64,000 nt of DNA, taken from contig NZ_OX366349.1 in assembly GCF_947250775.1 (NCBI RefSeq), positions 1-64,000 on the forward strand, read 5' to 3'. Positions 46,162 through 55,600 of this stretch are shown one piece after another. Made by a program: the position numbers and the translations under genes. The notes below the pieces were generated by a model. That model worked only from the letters and a program-made list of their open reading frames with translations, searched no databases and was not told the DNA's origin. The stretch is from Wolbachia endosymbiont (group A) of Rhinocyllus conicus. Its GTDB lineage: Bacteria; Pseudomonadota; Alphaproteobacteria; Rickettsiales; Anaplasmataceae. Numbering within the stretch: position 1 is the stretch's first letter; the number at the start of each line of letters is the position of its first letter.

Positions 46162-47082
46162 CTAGCTATAGGCGCGAGAAAGGGGATCGTTTTCACTTAC
46201 TTGCTTAACAGATTCTATAGAATATTCAGAATATATAAAGTAAGCTAAACTCAAAACACATAATGTAATCAATGTCGGTAACCCTATGTTCAATGCTAAC
46301 CCAATATTTTCTCTTTTTTCTGGTGGCACTAATTCTTTTAACATTGACACTTTTCCTAATGGAAAATGCCATAAGCAAAGTGTTGATGCAGATGCTACTA
46401 TTATAAATAGACAAAAATAAGCCTTTTTTGAGGAAAATACAGTTTTTAACGGTGATTTGAGTGTAATGTTAGTAGGTGGTAGAGTTTTAGCTTCATTTGT
46501 TGCTGGTGAAGGATCTTTAGATTTATTTATTGGTAAAGGGTTTGTAGATTTATGAGGAGTATTTTCATGTTGCGTAGGAGGTTGTTGTATATAAACACCT
46601 GAAACTAATTGCTCTTTTTTTTTATATACTTGCTTATGTAAATACTCTTTTGGAAAAGAAGACTTGCCAGCTGGTTGTGGTATTTCTAGTATTTCTAATA
46701 CTTCTGATATCTCACCTGACTCCAATATTTCATGTAATTGTTTATCTTGAAAATAAACAATATTGAATATTGAGTTAAAAACATTGCGAAATGTTTCTGG
46801 ATCTTGATTTTTGTATCCATTCATCACTTCAATAAATATTTCATCGAGTTTTTTTCCCCTGCGCTCAATCTGGTTATCTAACATAGCTACTCTAGCATCA
46901 TTTTGTGCTTGTTTTATGGCTAATTGTTTTTCTTTCTCTGATAGTTCTTTGGTCTGCTTTTTTGACTTCTTTTTTCTGTTAGCCTTAAAATACTCTGTGT
47001 GCGAAGTAGTTTGACCTACATTCTGTTCTGCTCCTTGAGGTATTGGATTTCCTATACTACTTGTCATCCAAGTAGCTGACAC
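46162..47082 (-). CDS. Hypothetical membrane protein, start region derived from a repeat
   Basis: A 306-residue protein I do not recognise. Residues about 35-75 are a charged helix or coiled coil (KKKSKKQTKELSEKEKQLAIKQAQNDAR). A Pro/Thr/Lys-rich linker spans about 165-212, then two membrane spans follow (YFCLFIIVASASTLCLWHF at about 222 and IGLPTLITLCVLSLAYFIY at about 270) with a short tail. The first codons (MSATWMTSS) overlap a palindromic repeat (GTCATCCAAGTAGCTGACACTGG), so the true start is probably the second Met at 47067 or the repeat created the start. A MITE lies just upstream. Possibly a host-interaction protein; no function can be given. Confidence 0.6.
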   Translation of the reverse strand: MSATWMTSSIGNPIPQGAEQNVGQTTSHTEYFKANRKKKSKKQTKELSEKEKQLAIKQAQNDARVAMLDNQIERRGKKLDEIFIEVMNGYKNQDPETFRNVFNSIFNIVYFQDKQLHEILESGEISEVLEILEIPQPAGKSSFPKEYLHKQVYKKKEQLVSGVYIQQPPTQHENTPHKSTNPLPINKSKDPSPATNEAKTLPPTNITLKSPLKTVFSSKKAYFCLFIIVASASTLCLWHFPLGKVSMLKELVPPEKRENIGLALNIGLPTLITLCVLSLAYFIYSEYSIESVKQVSENDPLSRAYS

Positions 47083-47119
47083 TGGGGTCCATTTTTCTTT
47101 TTTTTTCTGGATTCCAGCG

Positions 47120-47445
47120 GGCTTTGTTGCATCGCTAGCTATGATGGATTAAAGATAAAAAAGATGGAGAATATCAGTAGCTTATTATTCTGGTATTTAT
47201 AACAAGAACGGTCAGTGAATACCTAAATTTGAGTAAAAGAAATTTCACTACCACTCACTAATCCGGCTAAAATTCAAGAATTTCAATGCTTTAGCTATTT
47301 TCAATAGAATTAAGTTTATTAATATAAATAATAAATTACTATTCTTAAATTTGATCAGATTGATTGCAAAAAAACAAGATTTTCAATAGGTTGCTTATAA
47401 TCCTAGCTATAGTTAGCCTTTCATAAGTAGCGATGCAACAAAGCC
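47120..47445 (-). mobile_element. 326-bp MITE, copy 2, with perfect 9-bp TSD
   Basis: Inverse of 6462-6787, same length and apparently identical. Ends GGCTTTGTTGCATCGCTA and complement. Perfect 9-bp target duplication ATTCCAGCG at 47111-47119 and 47446-47454. The target was again a CCAGCG/CCAGTG-type palindromic repeat. Confidence 0.92.
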
Positions 47446-48275
47446 ATTCCAGCGTCAAGCGCTGGAATGACACCAAATGGTATATTGTTGCTCTGTATAG
47501 AAGGTTTTGGTGTTCTTAAAAGGGATAACCTTATTACATCATTAAAAAAATTGGATAAGGGAAGGAAGATTCTATATTTTGGTATATTAGCTTTTATTGC
47601 AGCAGTAACCACTGGAGCTTTACAATTTACTTTGCTTGCTACGTTAAAGCCAAACGAGCCTGTAAATGGTACAATTTGTCTATTTTGTGCGTTTTTTTGC
47701 TTAGTTTCACTCTGTTCTTGTCTGTCTTTATTTTCTGCTTCTTTTACTTGTAGTGTAACTTGACTCTGTTCCTCATTTTCAGTTTTTTCTGCATGTTTTA
47801 GCTTTTCATTTAAAAATGACCCTATTTGGTGCAAATTATCTAAGTTAATGTCTTTAACATTTGTTTGTAGTATGATTGTTATTCCTTGCAGAAGGATTTG
47901 AGGCGGAGCATTATTTACGAATTCTTCTACAGTTTTATCACTATTAGTTTTACAGTAGTTATTATATAATTCACTGCTTTCTTTTGGTACTTTTATGTTG
48001 ACTGTAAAATTTTTTTCCCGAGAAAGGCAGATTTTAAAAAAATCAATTAAAGATTTTATTTGAAATGGTCTTGTATTAAAGGTGTCTTTACCTGTTGCTG
48101 TTAGCTCAAATGAAAATTCTTGTATATTACTTTCAATACTTCTCGAGCGAATGGTACTGATCTTAATTATTTTGCTAGAAAATGCTTTACTTATGTTTTT
48201 GGATCTTTCCTTAAAGAACTTAGGTAAATCCTCTATTTTGTACTTATTATCAGTTTCAGTGTCACTGTTGTGCAT
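47421..48275 (-). CDS. Hypothetical protein, C-terminus altered by repeat and MITE
   Basis: A 284-residue protein, not recognised. The N-terminal 130 residues look globular (SFELTATGKDTFNTRPFQIKSLIDFFKICLS). A Glu/Gln/Lys-rich helical stretch follows at about 170-205 (EKTENEEQSQVTLQVKEAENKDRQEQSETKQ). There is one weak hydrophobic region near 215-240. The last 15 or so residues (PALDAGMALLHRYL) are read through a palindromic repeat and the MITE end, so the original C-terminus is probably lost. Together with the gene at 46162 it may have formed one locus now split by the MITE, but I see no clear join. Confidence 0.55.
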   Translation of the reverse strand: MHNSDTETDNKYKIEDLPKFFKERSKNISKAFSSKIIKISTIRSRSIESNIQEFSFELTATGKDTFNTRPFQIKSLIDFFKICLSREKNFTVNIKVPKESSELYNNYCKTNSDKTVEEFVNNAPPQILLQGITIILQTNVKDINLDNLHQIGSFLNEKLKHAEKTENEEQSQVTLQVKEAENKDRQEQSETKQKNAQNRQIVPFTGSFGFNVASKVNCKAPVVTAAIKANIPKYRIFLPLSNFFNDVIRLSLLRTPKPSIQSNNIPFGVIPALDAGMALLHRYL

Positions 48276-48420
48276 GGTTGATACAGCAAATTCATCAACG
48301 CAAAGGTAAATAAAAAAAACTAATTGGTCAATAAATTAATAATCAAAATGGGACAGTTTTTAGATTGTTGATGCTATTCAAGATTTTACTATAATTAAAG
48401 TTTAAGCCAGCGTTTCTAAG

Positions 48421-49464
48421 ATGAATAAAGAGCTACTGAATGAAATACCTTCACTTGAAGATAAAGCGGTCTCTGAAATTGAGAATGCTTCTTCTTTACA
48501 AGATTTAGAAAAAGTCAGGCTATCATATTTGGGAAAAAAGGGTGTAATTAAAGCTTATTTTGACAACTTAAAAGAGATAGAAGACGCAGGAAAAAAGCGC
48601 AATTTAGGCGAAGTTATCAACGTTTTACGTAATAAGCTAGATCAGCTTATAATGAATAAGGAAAATGCACTAAAAGCCGAAGAAGTTAACTTTAAATTGC
48701 AGAACGAGGCGGTTGATATCACGTTGCCCGTTAGACCAGAAAAAATGGGCAAGGTCCATCCACTCAGTAAGGTTCTAAATGAAGTAAAGCTTATTTTTGC
48801 ACATATGGGTTTTAAAGCAGTTGATGGCCCTGACATTGAAGATGAATTTCATGTATTTGATGCACTGAATACTCCAAGTCACCACCCTGCGCGGGAGGAG
48901 CAAGATACCTTCTACTTAAAGAATAAAATAAACGACAAAAGAATGGTGCTGCGCACTCATACCTCATCTGTGGAGATCAGAACTATGGAAAAAGCGAAAA
49001 CTTTTCCGATTAAAATCGTATCTCCTGGTAGAGTATACAGAAACGACTTTGATGCAACTCACACCCCTATGTTCCATCAAATAGAGGGGTTATATGTCAA
49101 TGAGAATGTCAATATGGGCCAGTTAAAATTTACTATTCATCACTTCCTTAATAAGTTTTTTGGAGATAAAGGGCTGAAGATACGTTTTCGTAATAGTTTT
49201 TTCCCTTTTACCGAGCCTTCTGCAGAAGTGGACATAAGTTATAAAGGTAGTAAATGGATAGAAGTACTGGGATGCGGTATGACGCATCCAAATGTATTTC
49301 AAAATGTTGGAATAGATCACACTAAATACAGCGGTTTTGCGTTTGGCATTGGTATAGAAAGGCTTGCAATGCTAAAATATCAAATTAGCGACTTAAGGAG
49401 CTTTTATGACAACAAAATCAGCTGGCTTGATCATTACGGTTTTCATTTTTCATCTTTAAGATAA
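48421..49464 (+). CDS. pheS: Phenylalanyl-tRNA synthetase alpha subunit
   Basis: Catalytic subunit of PheRS. 347 residues: an N-terminal coiled coil, then class II motifs HPLSKVLNEVKLIFAHMGF, FHVFDALNTPSHHPAREEQDTFYL, LRTHTSSVEIRTM, GRVYRNDFDATHTPMFHQIEGLYV and the C-terminal GFAFGIGIERLAML. The beta subunit is not adjacent in this window. glmU follows with no gap. Confidence 0.97.
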   Translation: MNKELLNEIPSLEDKAVSEIENASSLQDLEKVRLSYLGKKGVIKAYFDNLKEIEDAGKKRNLGEVINVLRNKLDQLIMNKENALKAEEVNFKLQNEAVDITLPVRPEKMGKVHPLSKVLNEVKLIFAHMGFKAVDGPDIEDEFHVFDALNTPSHHPAREEQDTFYLKNKINDKRMVLRTHTSSVEIRTMEKAKTFPIKIVSPGRVYRNDFDATHTPMFHQIEGLYVNENVNMGQLKFTIHHFLNKFFGDKGLKIRFRNSFFPFTEPSAEVDISYKGSKWIEVLGCGMTHPNVFQNVGIDHTKYSGFAFGIGIERLAMLKYQISDLRSFYDNKISWLDHYGFHFSSLR

Positions 49465-50757
49465 GTGATAAGTAAAACTCATACGTTCGTTATACTTGCT
49501 GCAGGGCATGGCAGGCGGATGAATTCAGATTTGCCTAAGGTTCTACACAAAATAGGCAGTTTTTCCATGCTCCAGCATGTCATTTACAATGCAAAACAGT
49601 TAAATCCTGAAAATATTGCTGTTGTAGTTGATCTGCCTTTAATTGAAAGACTAAAGTGCTTTAAGGATATACAGTTAATTACACAAGAATTAACACTTGG
49701 CACGGGAGATGCAGTCAAAACTGCAATGAGAAACCTGAAAGAATTGCCAGATTCGAGCATAATTATTGTGCAGTATGGAGATACCCCACTCATAAAAAGC
49801 AGCACAATAACTAAAATGGTTAGTTGCTTAGAAGGCAAGGCTCTAGTTTGCCTAGGTTTTAGGACAAGCAATAAAGAATACGGTAGGTTAATTATTGAGA
49901 ATGGTTCCTTAAGAGAAATCGTAGAAGCAAAGAGTGATAAAAATAATCATGAAGAGTTTCTTGCAAATGCTGGAATAATGGTTGCATGTGCAAAGAATTT
50001 ACGTGAATTGGTGGAGAAAATAGAGTGCAATAGCTCAACTCATGAATATTATTTGACCGATATAGTTTCCATTGCAGTGAAGAGTAATTTAAATGTCGGT
50101 TACGTTATTACCGGTGGAGAAGAGGCAACGGGAATAAATAACAGAAATGACCTTATAAAAGCTGAATTTTACTTTCAAGAAAACAAAAGAAAATTTTTTA
50201 CCAACTCTGGAGTAACGCTTATTGCTCCAGAGACTGTTTTCTTTTCTCTTGATACGCAAATTGCCAGAGATTCAGTTATTTACCCATATGTTTTTTTCGG
50301 TACTGGAGTGAAAATAGAGTCTGGTGCGAAAATACTGCCATTTTCGCATTTAAAAAACTGCTTAATTAAAAGTAATGCTGAGGTCGGTCCATTTACCAGA
50401 ATACGCGGAAACACAACAATTGGTAATAAGGCAAAAATAGGAAATTTTGTGGAAGTGAAAACAAGTGAAGTTGGTCAAAACACTAGAATAAAACACTTAA
50501 GTTATATAGGAAATGCTAAAGTAGGGCAGAGGAGTAATATAGGAGCAGGTACTATTGTTTGTAATTATGATGGGAAAAAGAAACATAAAACGAACATAGG
50601 AAGCAATTGCTTTATTGGTGCCAATAGCTCACTCATTGCACCGCTTAATGTTCATGATGACTCTGTAATTGCGGCAGGTAGTGTTATAGTGGAAGATGTA
50701 CCAGAAAAAAGCCTTGCAATAGCAAGAGAAAAGCAGGTGATTAAGAGAATAAAGTAA
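49465..50757 (+). CDS. glmU: Bifunctional UDP-N-acetylglucosamine pyrophosphorylase / glucosamine-1-phosphate acetyltransferase
   Basis: Makes UDP-GlcNAc for lipid II precursor synthesis. 430 residues from GTG 49465, directly after the pheS stop. The N-terminal uridylyltransferase has FVILAAGHGRRMNSDLPKVLH, and the C-terminal left-handed beta-helix of hexapeptide repeats (about 250-420) includes GPFTRIRGNTTIGNKAKIGNFVEVKTS and the acetyltransferase segment HLSYIGNAKVGQRSNIGAGTIVCNYDG. Its presence agrees with Wolbachia keeping lipid II synthesis. Confidence 0.96.
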   Translation: MISKTHTFVILAAGHGRRMNSDLPKVLHKIGSFSMLQHVIYNAKQLNPENIAVVVDLPLIERLKCFKDIQLITQELTLGTGDAVKTAMRNLKELPDSSIIIVQYGDTPLIKSSTITKMVSCLEGKALVCLGFRTSNKEYGRLIIENGSLREIVEAKSDKNNHEEFLANAGIMVACAKNLRELVEKIECNSSTHEYYLTDIVSIAVKSNLNVGYVITGGEEATGINNRNDLIKAEFYFQENKRKFFTNSGVTLIAPETVFFSLDTQIARDSVIYPYVFFGTGVKIESGAKILPFSHLKNCLIKSNAEVGPFTRIRGNTTIGNKAKIGNFVEVKTSEVGQNTRIKHLSYIGNAKVGQRSNIGAGTIVCNYDGKKKHKTNIGSNCFIGANSSLIAPLNVHDDSVIAAGSVIVEDVPEKSLAIAREKQVIKRIK

Positions 50758-50828
50758 TTCGCTGTAATTATATTATTTTTAATGCTTATATTTGTATACA
50801 TGCGTATATCAATATTTGGAGGGTAAAA

Positions 50829-51296
50829 ATGAAAAAATTACTTACCTTAGTAGCTATATTGCCTGCTGTTTCTTTGTCAGTACCATGTTTTGGAGTTGAT
50901 TGGGTTAGAGATAGGATCTATACTTCTTCGTCATACAGTTCTGGCAATTTTAGTCATAGTATCAGTTATCACTACACAAACAGCGTAAAAATTTCAGTTG
51001 AGCCTATGATTTCAGTTGCAAATATTTTTAAATATAGACTGCAAGGAGGAATTTTAGCAAATTTACGTTATCATTACGAGTTTACAAACACGGATATCAC
51101 TCCGTATGTCAATGTTGGTATAGGTGCTGCTATCGATTTTATTGGACAGTCAAAGTTTGGTTTCTCATATAAAATAAGCTCTGGTCTTGATTTTCCGCTT
51201 TCTTCAAGGACAAGTGCTTTTGCTGGTTATAGTCTATTGAAAGCATTTGAAGATTATAATCATGGATTTGAGCTTGGAATAAATTATAACTTATAA
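50829..51296 (+). CDS. Small outer-membrane beta-barrel protein (surface antigen type)
   Basis: A 155-residue protein with a signal peptide (MKKLLTLVAILPAVSLSVPCFG, cleaved before VDW). The mature part alternates aromatic and polar residues in strands (SHSISYHYTNSVKISVEPM, GILANLRYHYEF, TPYVNVGIGAAIDFIG, FGFSYKISSGLDFPL, SAFAGYSLLKAF) and ends in an amphipathic strand (HGFELGINYNL), as in OmpA/WSP-like barrels. At about 130 mature residues it would form a small barrel of around eight strands. A TTGGAGGG Shine-Dalgarno precedes the start. Its relation to the wsp/Msp4 surface antigen family is inferred. Confidence 0.75.
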   Translation: MKKLLTLVAILPAVSLSVPCFGVDWVRDRIYTSSSYSSGNFSHSISYHYTNSVKISVEPMISVANIFKYRLQGGILANLRYHYEFTNTDITPYVNVGIGAAIDFIGQSKFGFSYKISSGLDFPLSSRTSAFAGYSLLKAFEDYNHGFELGINYNL

Positions 51297-51567
51297 AACC
51301 CCAGCTGAATAGCAACAGGTTGTACTTTTTTCAAATTGAAGCTGAATTTTTGCTAGATAATTAATAAGCCATATTATGGAGTTTTAATTAGAGACCTACC
51401 GCAAAAGCAAAGTGAGGGAGATTAAAAATGATCAAGTTTTGCTTCTGTTCAAAACAAGATTTTTTGAGAATTAATTATTGTCTGAGAAAAAGCAGATAAC
51501 AAGGTGAAAAAAGGTAGAAGTATTTAAGTAGCTCAGAAGGAGCATTAAGTCATGTTTTTTATTTATA
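51297..51567. other. Spacer between barrel gene and rplU
   Basis: AT-rich, no supported gene. It ends at the rplU promoter. Confidence 0.35.
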
Positions 51568-51596
51568 TTGACAGCATATATGACATCGTTTACGAT
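51568..51596 (+). promoter_or_regulatory. Promoter of rplU-rpmA
   Basis: Perfect TTGACA (51568-51573), a 17-base spacer and TACGAT (51591-51596), 31 bases before the rplU ATG. Optimal spacing and the position before a highly expressed ribosomal pair make this convincing. Confidence 0.65.
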
Positions 51597-51626
51597 TAAA
51601 GTTAATAACAATAATTTATATTTATC

Positions 51627-51929
51627 ATGTTTGCAGTAATTGAGACTGGTGGAAAACAATATTTAGTAAAAGAAGGCAGTATAATAAAAGTAGAGAAGTT
51701 AGAAGTTGAAGAAAAAAAAGAGGTAGAAATCAATAAGGTGATTTGTATTTCAAATAATGGCTTATCTTATTCATCTAATGCTACTGTTAAAGCTGAAGTA
51801 TTGGAGCAGTGTAGAGGAGAAAAAATTATAATCTTTAAGAAGAAAAGAAGAAAAAATTACCGTAGAAAGACTGGTCATAGGCAGTATATAACTGTTCTTC
51901 GTATCAATGAAATTAATCTTCAAAAGTAA
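51627..51929 (+). CDS. rplU: Large-subunit ribosomal protein L21 (bL21)
   Basis: 100 residues, normal length. Typical sequence MFAVIETGGKQYLVKEGSIIKVEKL, with the basic loop KIIIFKKKRRKNYRRKTGHRQYITVLRI that contacts 23S rRNA. Paired with rpmA ten bases downstream, the standard arrangement. Confidence 0.97.
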   Translation: MFAVIETGGKQYLVKEGSIIKVEKLEVEEKKEVEINKVICISNNGLSYSSNATVKAEVLEQCRGEKIIIFKKKRRKNYRRKTGHRQYITVLRINEINLQK

Positions 51930-51939
51930 GAGGTAAGAT

Positions 51940-52209
51940 ATGGCAACTAAAAAATCAGGTGGTAGTTCCTGTAATGGTAGAGATTCAGCAGGTCGTAGGT
52001 TAGGAATAAAGAAGAATGGGAAGGTTATTCCTGGTAACATAATTGTGCGCCAAAGAGGCACAAAATTCCATCCTGGGAAGAATGTTGGTATAGGTAAAGA
52101 TCATACGATTTTTGCCAAAGTAGAAGGCTGGGTCAGCTTTAGAAGGTCAGCAAATAAAAAGACTTTTATTGATATCTTGCCTACAGATAATATGAAAGCT
52201 TCAGCTTGA
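51940..52209 (+). CDS. rpmA: Large-subunit ribosomal protein L27 (bL27)
   Basis: 89 residues. Its N-terminal tail [18 protein letters not shown] reaches the peptidyl transferase centre, and [28 protein letters not shown] and [12 protein letters not shown] are family motifs. An AAGAGGTAAG Shine-Dalgarno is just upstream. tRNA-Ile follows nine bases after the stop. Confidence 0.97.
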   Translation: MATKKSGGSSCNGRDSAGRRLGIKKNGKVIPGNIIVRQRGTKFHPGKNVGIGKDHTIFAKVEGWVSFRRSANKKTFIDILPTDNMKASA

Positions 52210-52218
52210 ATAAATCAG

Positions 52219-52295
<77 letters not shown>

Positions 52296-52344
52296 TTTAA
52301 CCTATTCGAACTTTTCTCTATAGTAATTTAACATAGCACAAAAC

Positions 52345-52578
52345 TGACCTTAACCAGAAAAAGTGGAGAGAAAGAAAGGGCGTTTTTTATAGTGAAAATA
52401 TTTTTTCAAGTTTGAATAATGAATAGTGATGGCAAACAGAAGAGAATATACAGTTGAGTTTAACATTAGGAGCTGTAAAGCTAGTGAGAGAAACGATTAC
52501 AAAAATAGCAAGAGACTAGGTGTAAGTGATGGTGTGTTGGGCAAATGGGTAAGGAAATATAATAAAAAAGATCATTGA
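52345..52578 (+). mobile_element. IS3-type remnant with orfA scrap
   Basis: Begins with an end sequence TGACCTTAACCAGAAAAAG also found at both ends of the small element at 62200-62440. A 49-codon frame (52429-52578) reads MANRREYTVEFN and LGVSDGVLGKWVRKYNKK, the helix-turn-helix of an IS3-family OrfA, with internal deletions. No other end is found before the helicase gene. Confidence 0.7.
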
Positions 52579-52646
52579 TATTTCGTGTTAAGTTAAGTAT
52601 ACTAAAGAGCTACTCACAAAGTAGGATATAATAGAGAGGTAGAACT

Positions 52647-55600
52647 ATGGGTGCACAGGTACTTAGCAAATTTAATGATGAATTCAAAGCAAGTTATATT
52701 GAAGGATTAAAAAAAACTTATTTTGGTGTTTTGTTGTCAACAACCTCTGAAGTTAGAGAAGAAATAGAAAAGTTAATAGAAGACAATCTAACTAAAGGTA
52801 AGATAACTATAGATGGAAAAGAAGTTTACGTGGGTTTAATACATCAAAATGATGATACGTATAGTGTTGAATTTAGTGAGGATGATTCTCAGCTAGGTAT
52901 AAAGGGTGCGTATGTTTATGAACTGCTAATCAACAAGGGTAGGGCAGGTAAGAAAATATTAAGTGTGAAAATTAAAGGTGATAGTAAGGGAAAAGATACT
53001 ATAATAGGTGGTCCAGGTAAAATCTCAATATTTCCACAACATCTACTTTACGTAAAAGAAGCAATAGCCCATTTGAAAGATGGTGGGAACCCTATTACGG
53101 AGTTAGCACTTGCAACAGGAACTGGAAAAACTTTTATAGAATTGCTTGTAGGATATCTGCCAGCTAGACTAATGGGCATACATTACATATCTTTAGCACC
53201 AGATACTGATTTAGTAGAACAGAAACGTGATGATTGGAAAAAACTATTATCTAATGTAGGCGTTAATGATATTAAGTTAAATGGAATCAATAATAAAGGA
53301 AATTGTGCTATATTAAGCAATAAGGGTCTTCTGGAGAATTGGAATCAGTTCTTGGAGGTTGTAGGTCTTGAGAATCTTCCTGGTATTATAAAAGCCTTGG
53401 GTATTCAGGATAAAGAATTTAAAGTAAGAGATGGAAAAATAAGTATAGATGGTAAGAGTTTTGTAATTCACAAGAATGAAATTCAGTTTGGCGATCAGAA
53501 ATACAAGGTTAAAGATGGCAAAGTTAAAATTAATAATGAAGAATTTACTCTTGATATTGAGAAGCTAGTATTCCTATCTTTTGATGAAGAACATAGGGTA
53601 GATAAAGAAGAGATGTATAAGTATCGCATGGGATTGTTGTCTGCACTTTGTCCTACGTTGTTTTTGAGCGCAACACCTTCTGGCAATATTTATGAATATG
53701 TTAAAAACAATAACGGCTTGATAAAAACACTTTCTCTGAAAGATAAAATGGAATCTGGTGCTTACGGCCCTCTGGAGCTTAAAGTTCATCAAAGCGTAGA
53801 AGAACCCTTGGTCACTAAATATATTAGTGAGCTTGAAGGTGCGGTAACTTTTAGGGGGGAAGCAAGAAGTAAAAAATCTTTTTATCATACGCCGCGCACA
53901 GACTTAGAGGATGAAGATTTAAAAAAGGATATAGAAAATTATATATTCTACAATATTCAAAGCGTAGTTGGTGAACCAGCTCTCGTTTTAGCAGAGTCTA
54001 ATAATCTGAAAGGTGAGTTCAGGAAGAAGATTACCCATGACGTGTTTAAAGACGGGATTAGTTACGGCTATAATACGGTTGGCAAAAAACGCAATGAAAT
54101 AATAAATCACTTAATTGATGTATATGGAAGTGATAAAAGCCATATAATCAAGGAAGTTGTTGACGGTACTCTCGATTATAAGAGTGAAGTTCACGATTAT
54201 TCCGCATTTCGTGTTATGCATGGAGTAATTGAGAACACACTTTCCTTCCTTACGGGGCTTTCAAGGAGTGAGTTAGATATAGCAAGGTTTTCAAATTTTA
54301 AAGATCTGGGTTCACAAGTTAAAGAAAGTTTGGATAAATGTTCCGCAGGAGAAACGCAAGCAGGCCTGAGAAGGTATTTGACAGAGCAAGGTATCGTGAA
54401 TGACAAAACAACGAGTGATATTATACAAGGAATGCTAGATGTAGTTAAATTGTTGCAGGATAAAAAAGATACAGACCTGTTTACAAGATTGGTAAGAAAC
54501 TGGAATCAAGATAAACAACTTCACACTATGATACCGATAAATCTCCCAGTGGATGCATATGGTCTTAATAAACTTGACAAAAAAAAGATTTTAAAATCTT
54601 TGGGAATAGGGGCAAAAGAGGTTTTGTTCACAAACCTTGGTTACTTTACGGAATGTGAAATGTTTGACTCAACAAGATCACTTTCAGGAAGAAGATTTAC
54701 ATTTGATGAAAAAAAGTTGAAAGATATTTTCCAGTACTTAAAAGATAATTATGAAATAAATGGCAATATTACAAAGATAGAAGAGGAATGCTTGGAAGCG
54801 TACAAGCAATTAGAAGAGAGTGAGAGAAAGAGGCAAGAATATTATGATCAGCATATGTATCCACTTGAAGATAGAGTACGTGCTATAAGCCCTAAAGGAT
54901 ATACATATAGTCTTAGTAACGGAGGGTTTTGTCAGCTTCGGTCTTGGAGGATCAGTGATACCTTAAGTCCTCAAGCTCTAAATGAATTTGAGGAAAAAAT
55001 CAGTAAAGACAAAGAAGAGTTTAACAAGTATAAAAATGGCAAAGATTACTTAGACTTAGACTCATTGGTGCATTATAGTAAGGAAAATTTATTTGAAAGA
55101 TTTTGTCAAGTGAAAGAGCAGTTTAAAATGCAAGAACTATATCCATTGCTTAAGCTAAGGAAGTTCTCTGATAAATACAAATATATAGAAGGGAGTGTCC
55201 AGGATCATGATGCACTATTGCGTATGGGGCTTTGTGGTAATTATGTTAACCATGAGAAAGTGCAGGGCTTTAATGCCATTGACTTACAGCATGTTGTGAT
55301 GCTTATAGATCAACGGTCTGATTTTCTTAATAATCCACCACAACTTATACAAGGCCCTGGTAGGCTTAGGTGTTTGAACCTTGCAAGACCTTCAACCTTT
55401 TTCTGTTACTCAAGTGAAAGGCTAAAGTTTGATATAAAGTTGTTACAGAAGGGAGGCTACATAGACGATTACAACAGAACAGTGAATCAGGATAATGCAA
55501 AAACTCCAGAGCAGTTTGGTGATGAGATCTTAAGTATGATAGATAAGCTCATTGAGAATGAGGTATCTAAGATAATAAAAGGAAAAAAAGAGACTGACGT

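Noticed and set aside
46162..48275. cifA/cifB-type cytoplasmic incompatibility pair
   Set aside because: The two hypothetical proteins show no nuclease, deubiquitinase or Cif-like motifs and are separated by a MITE.
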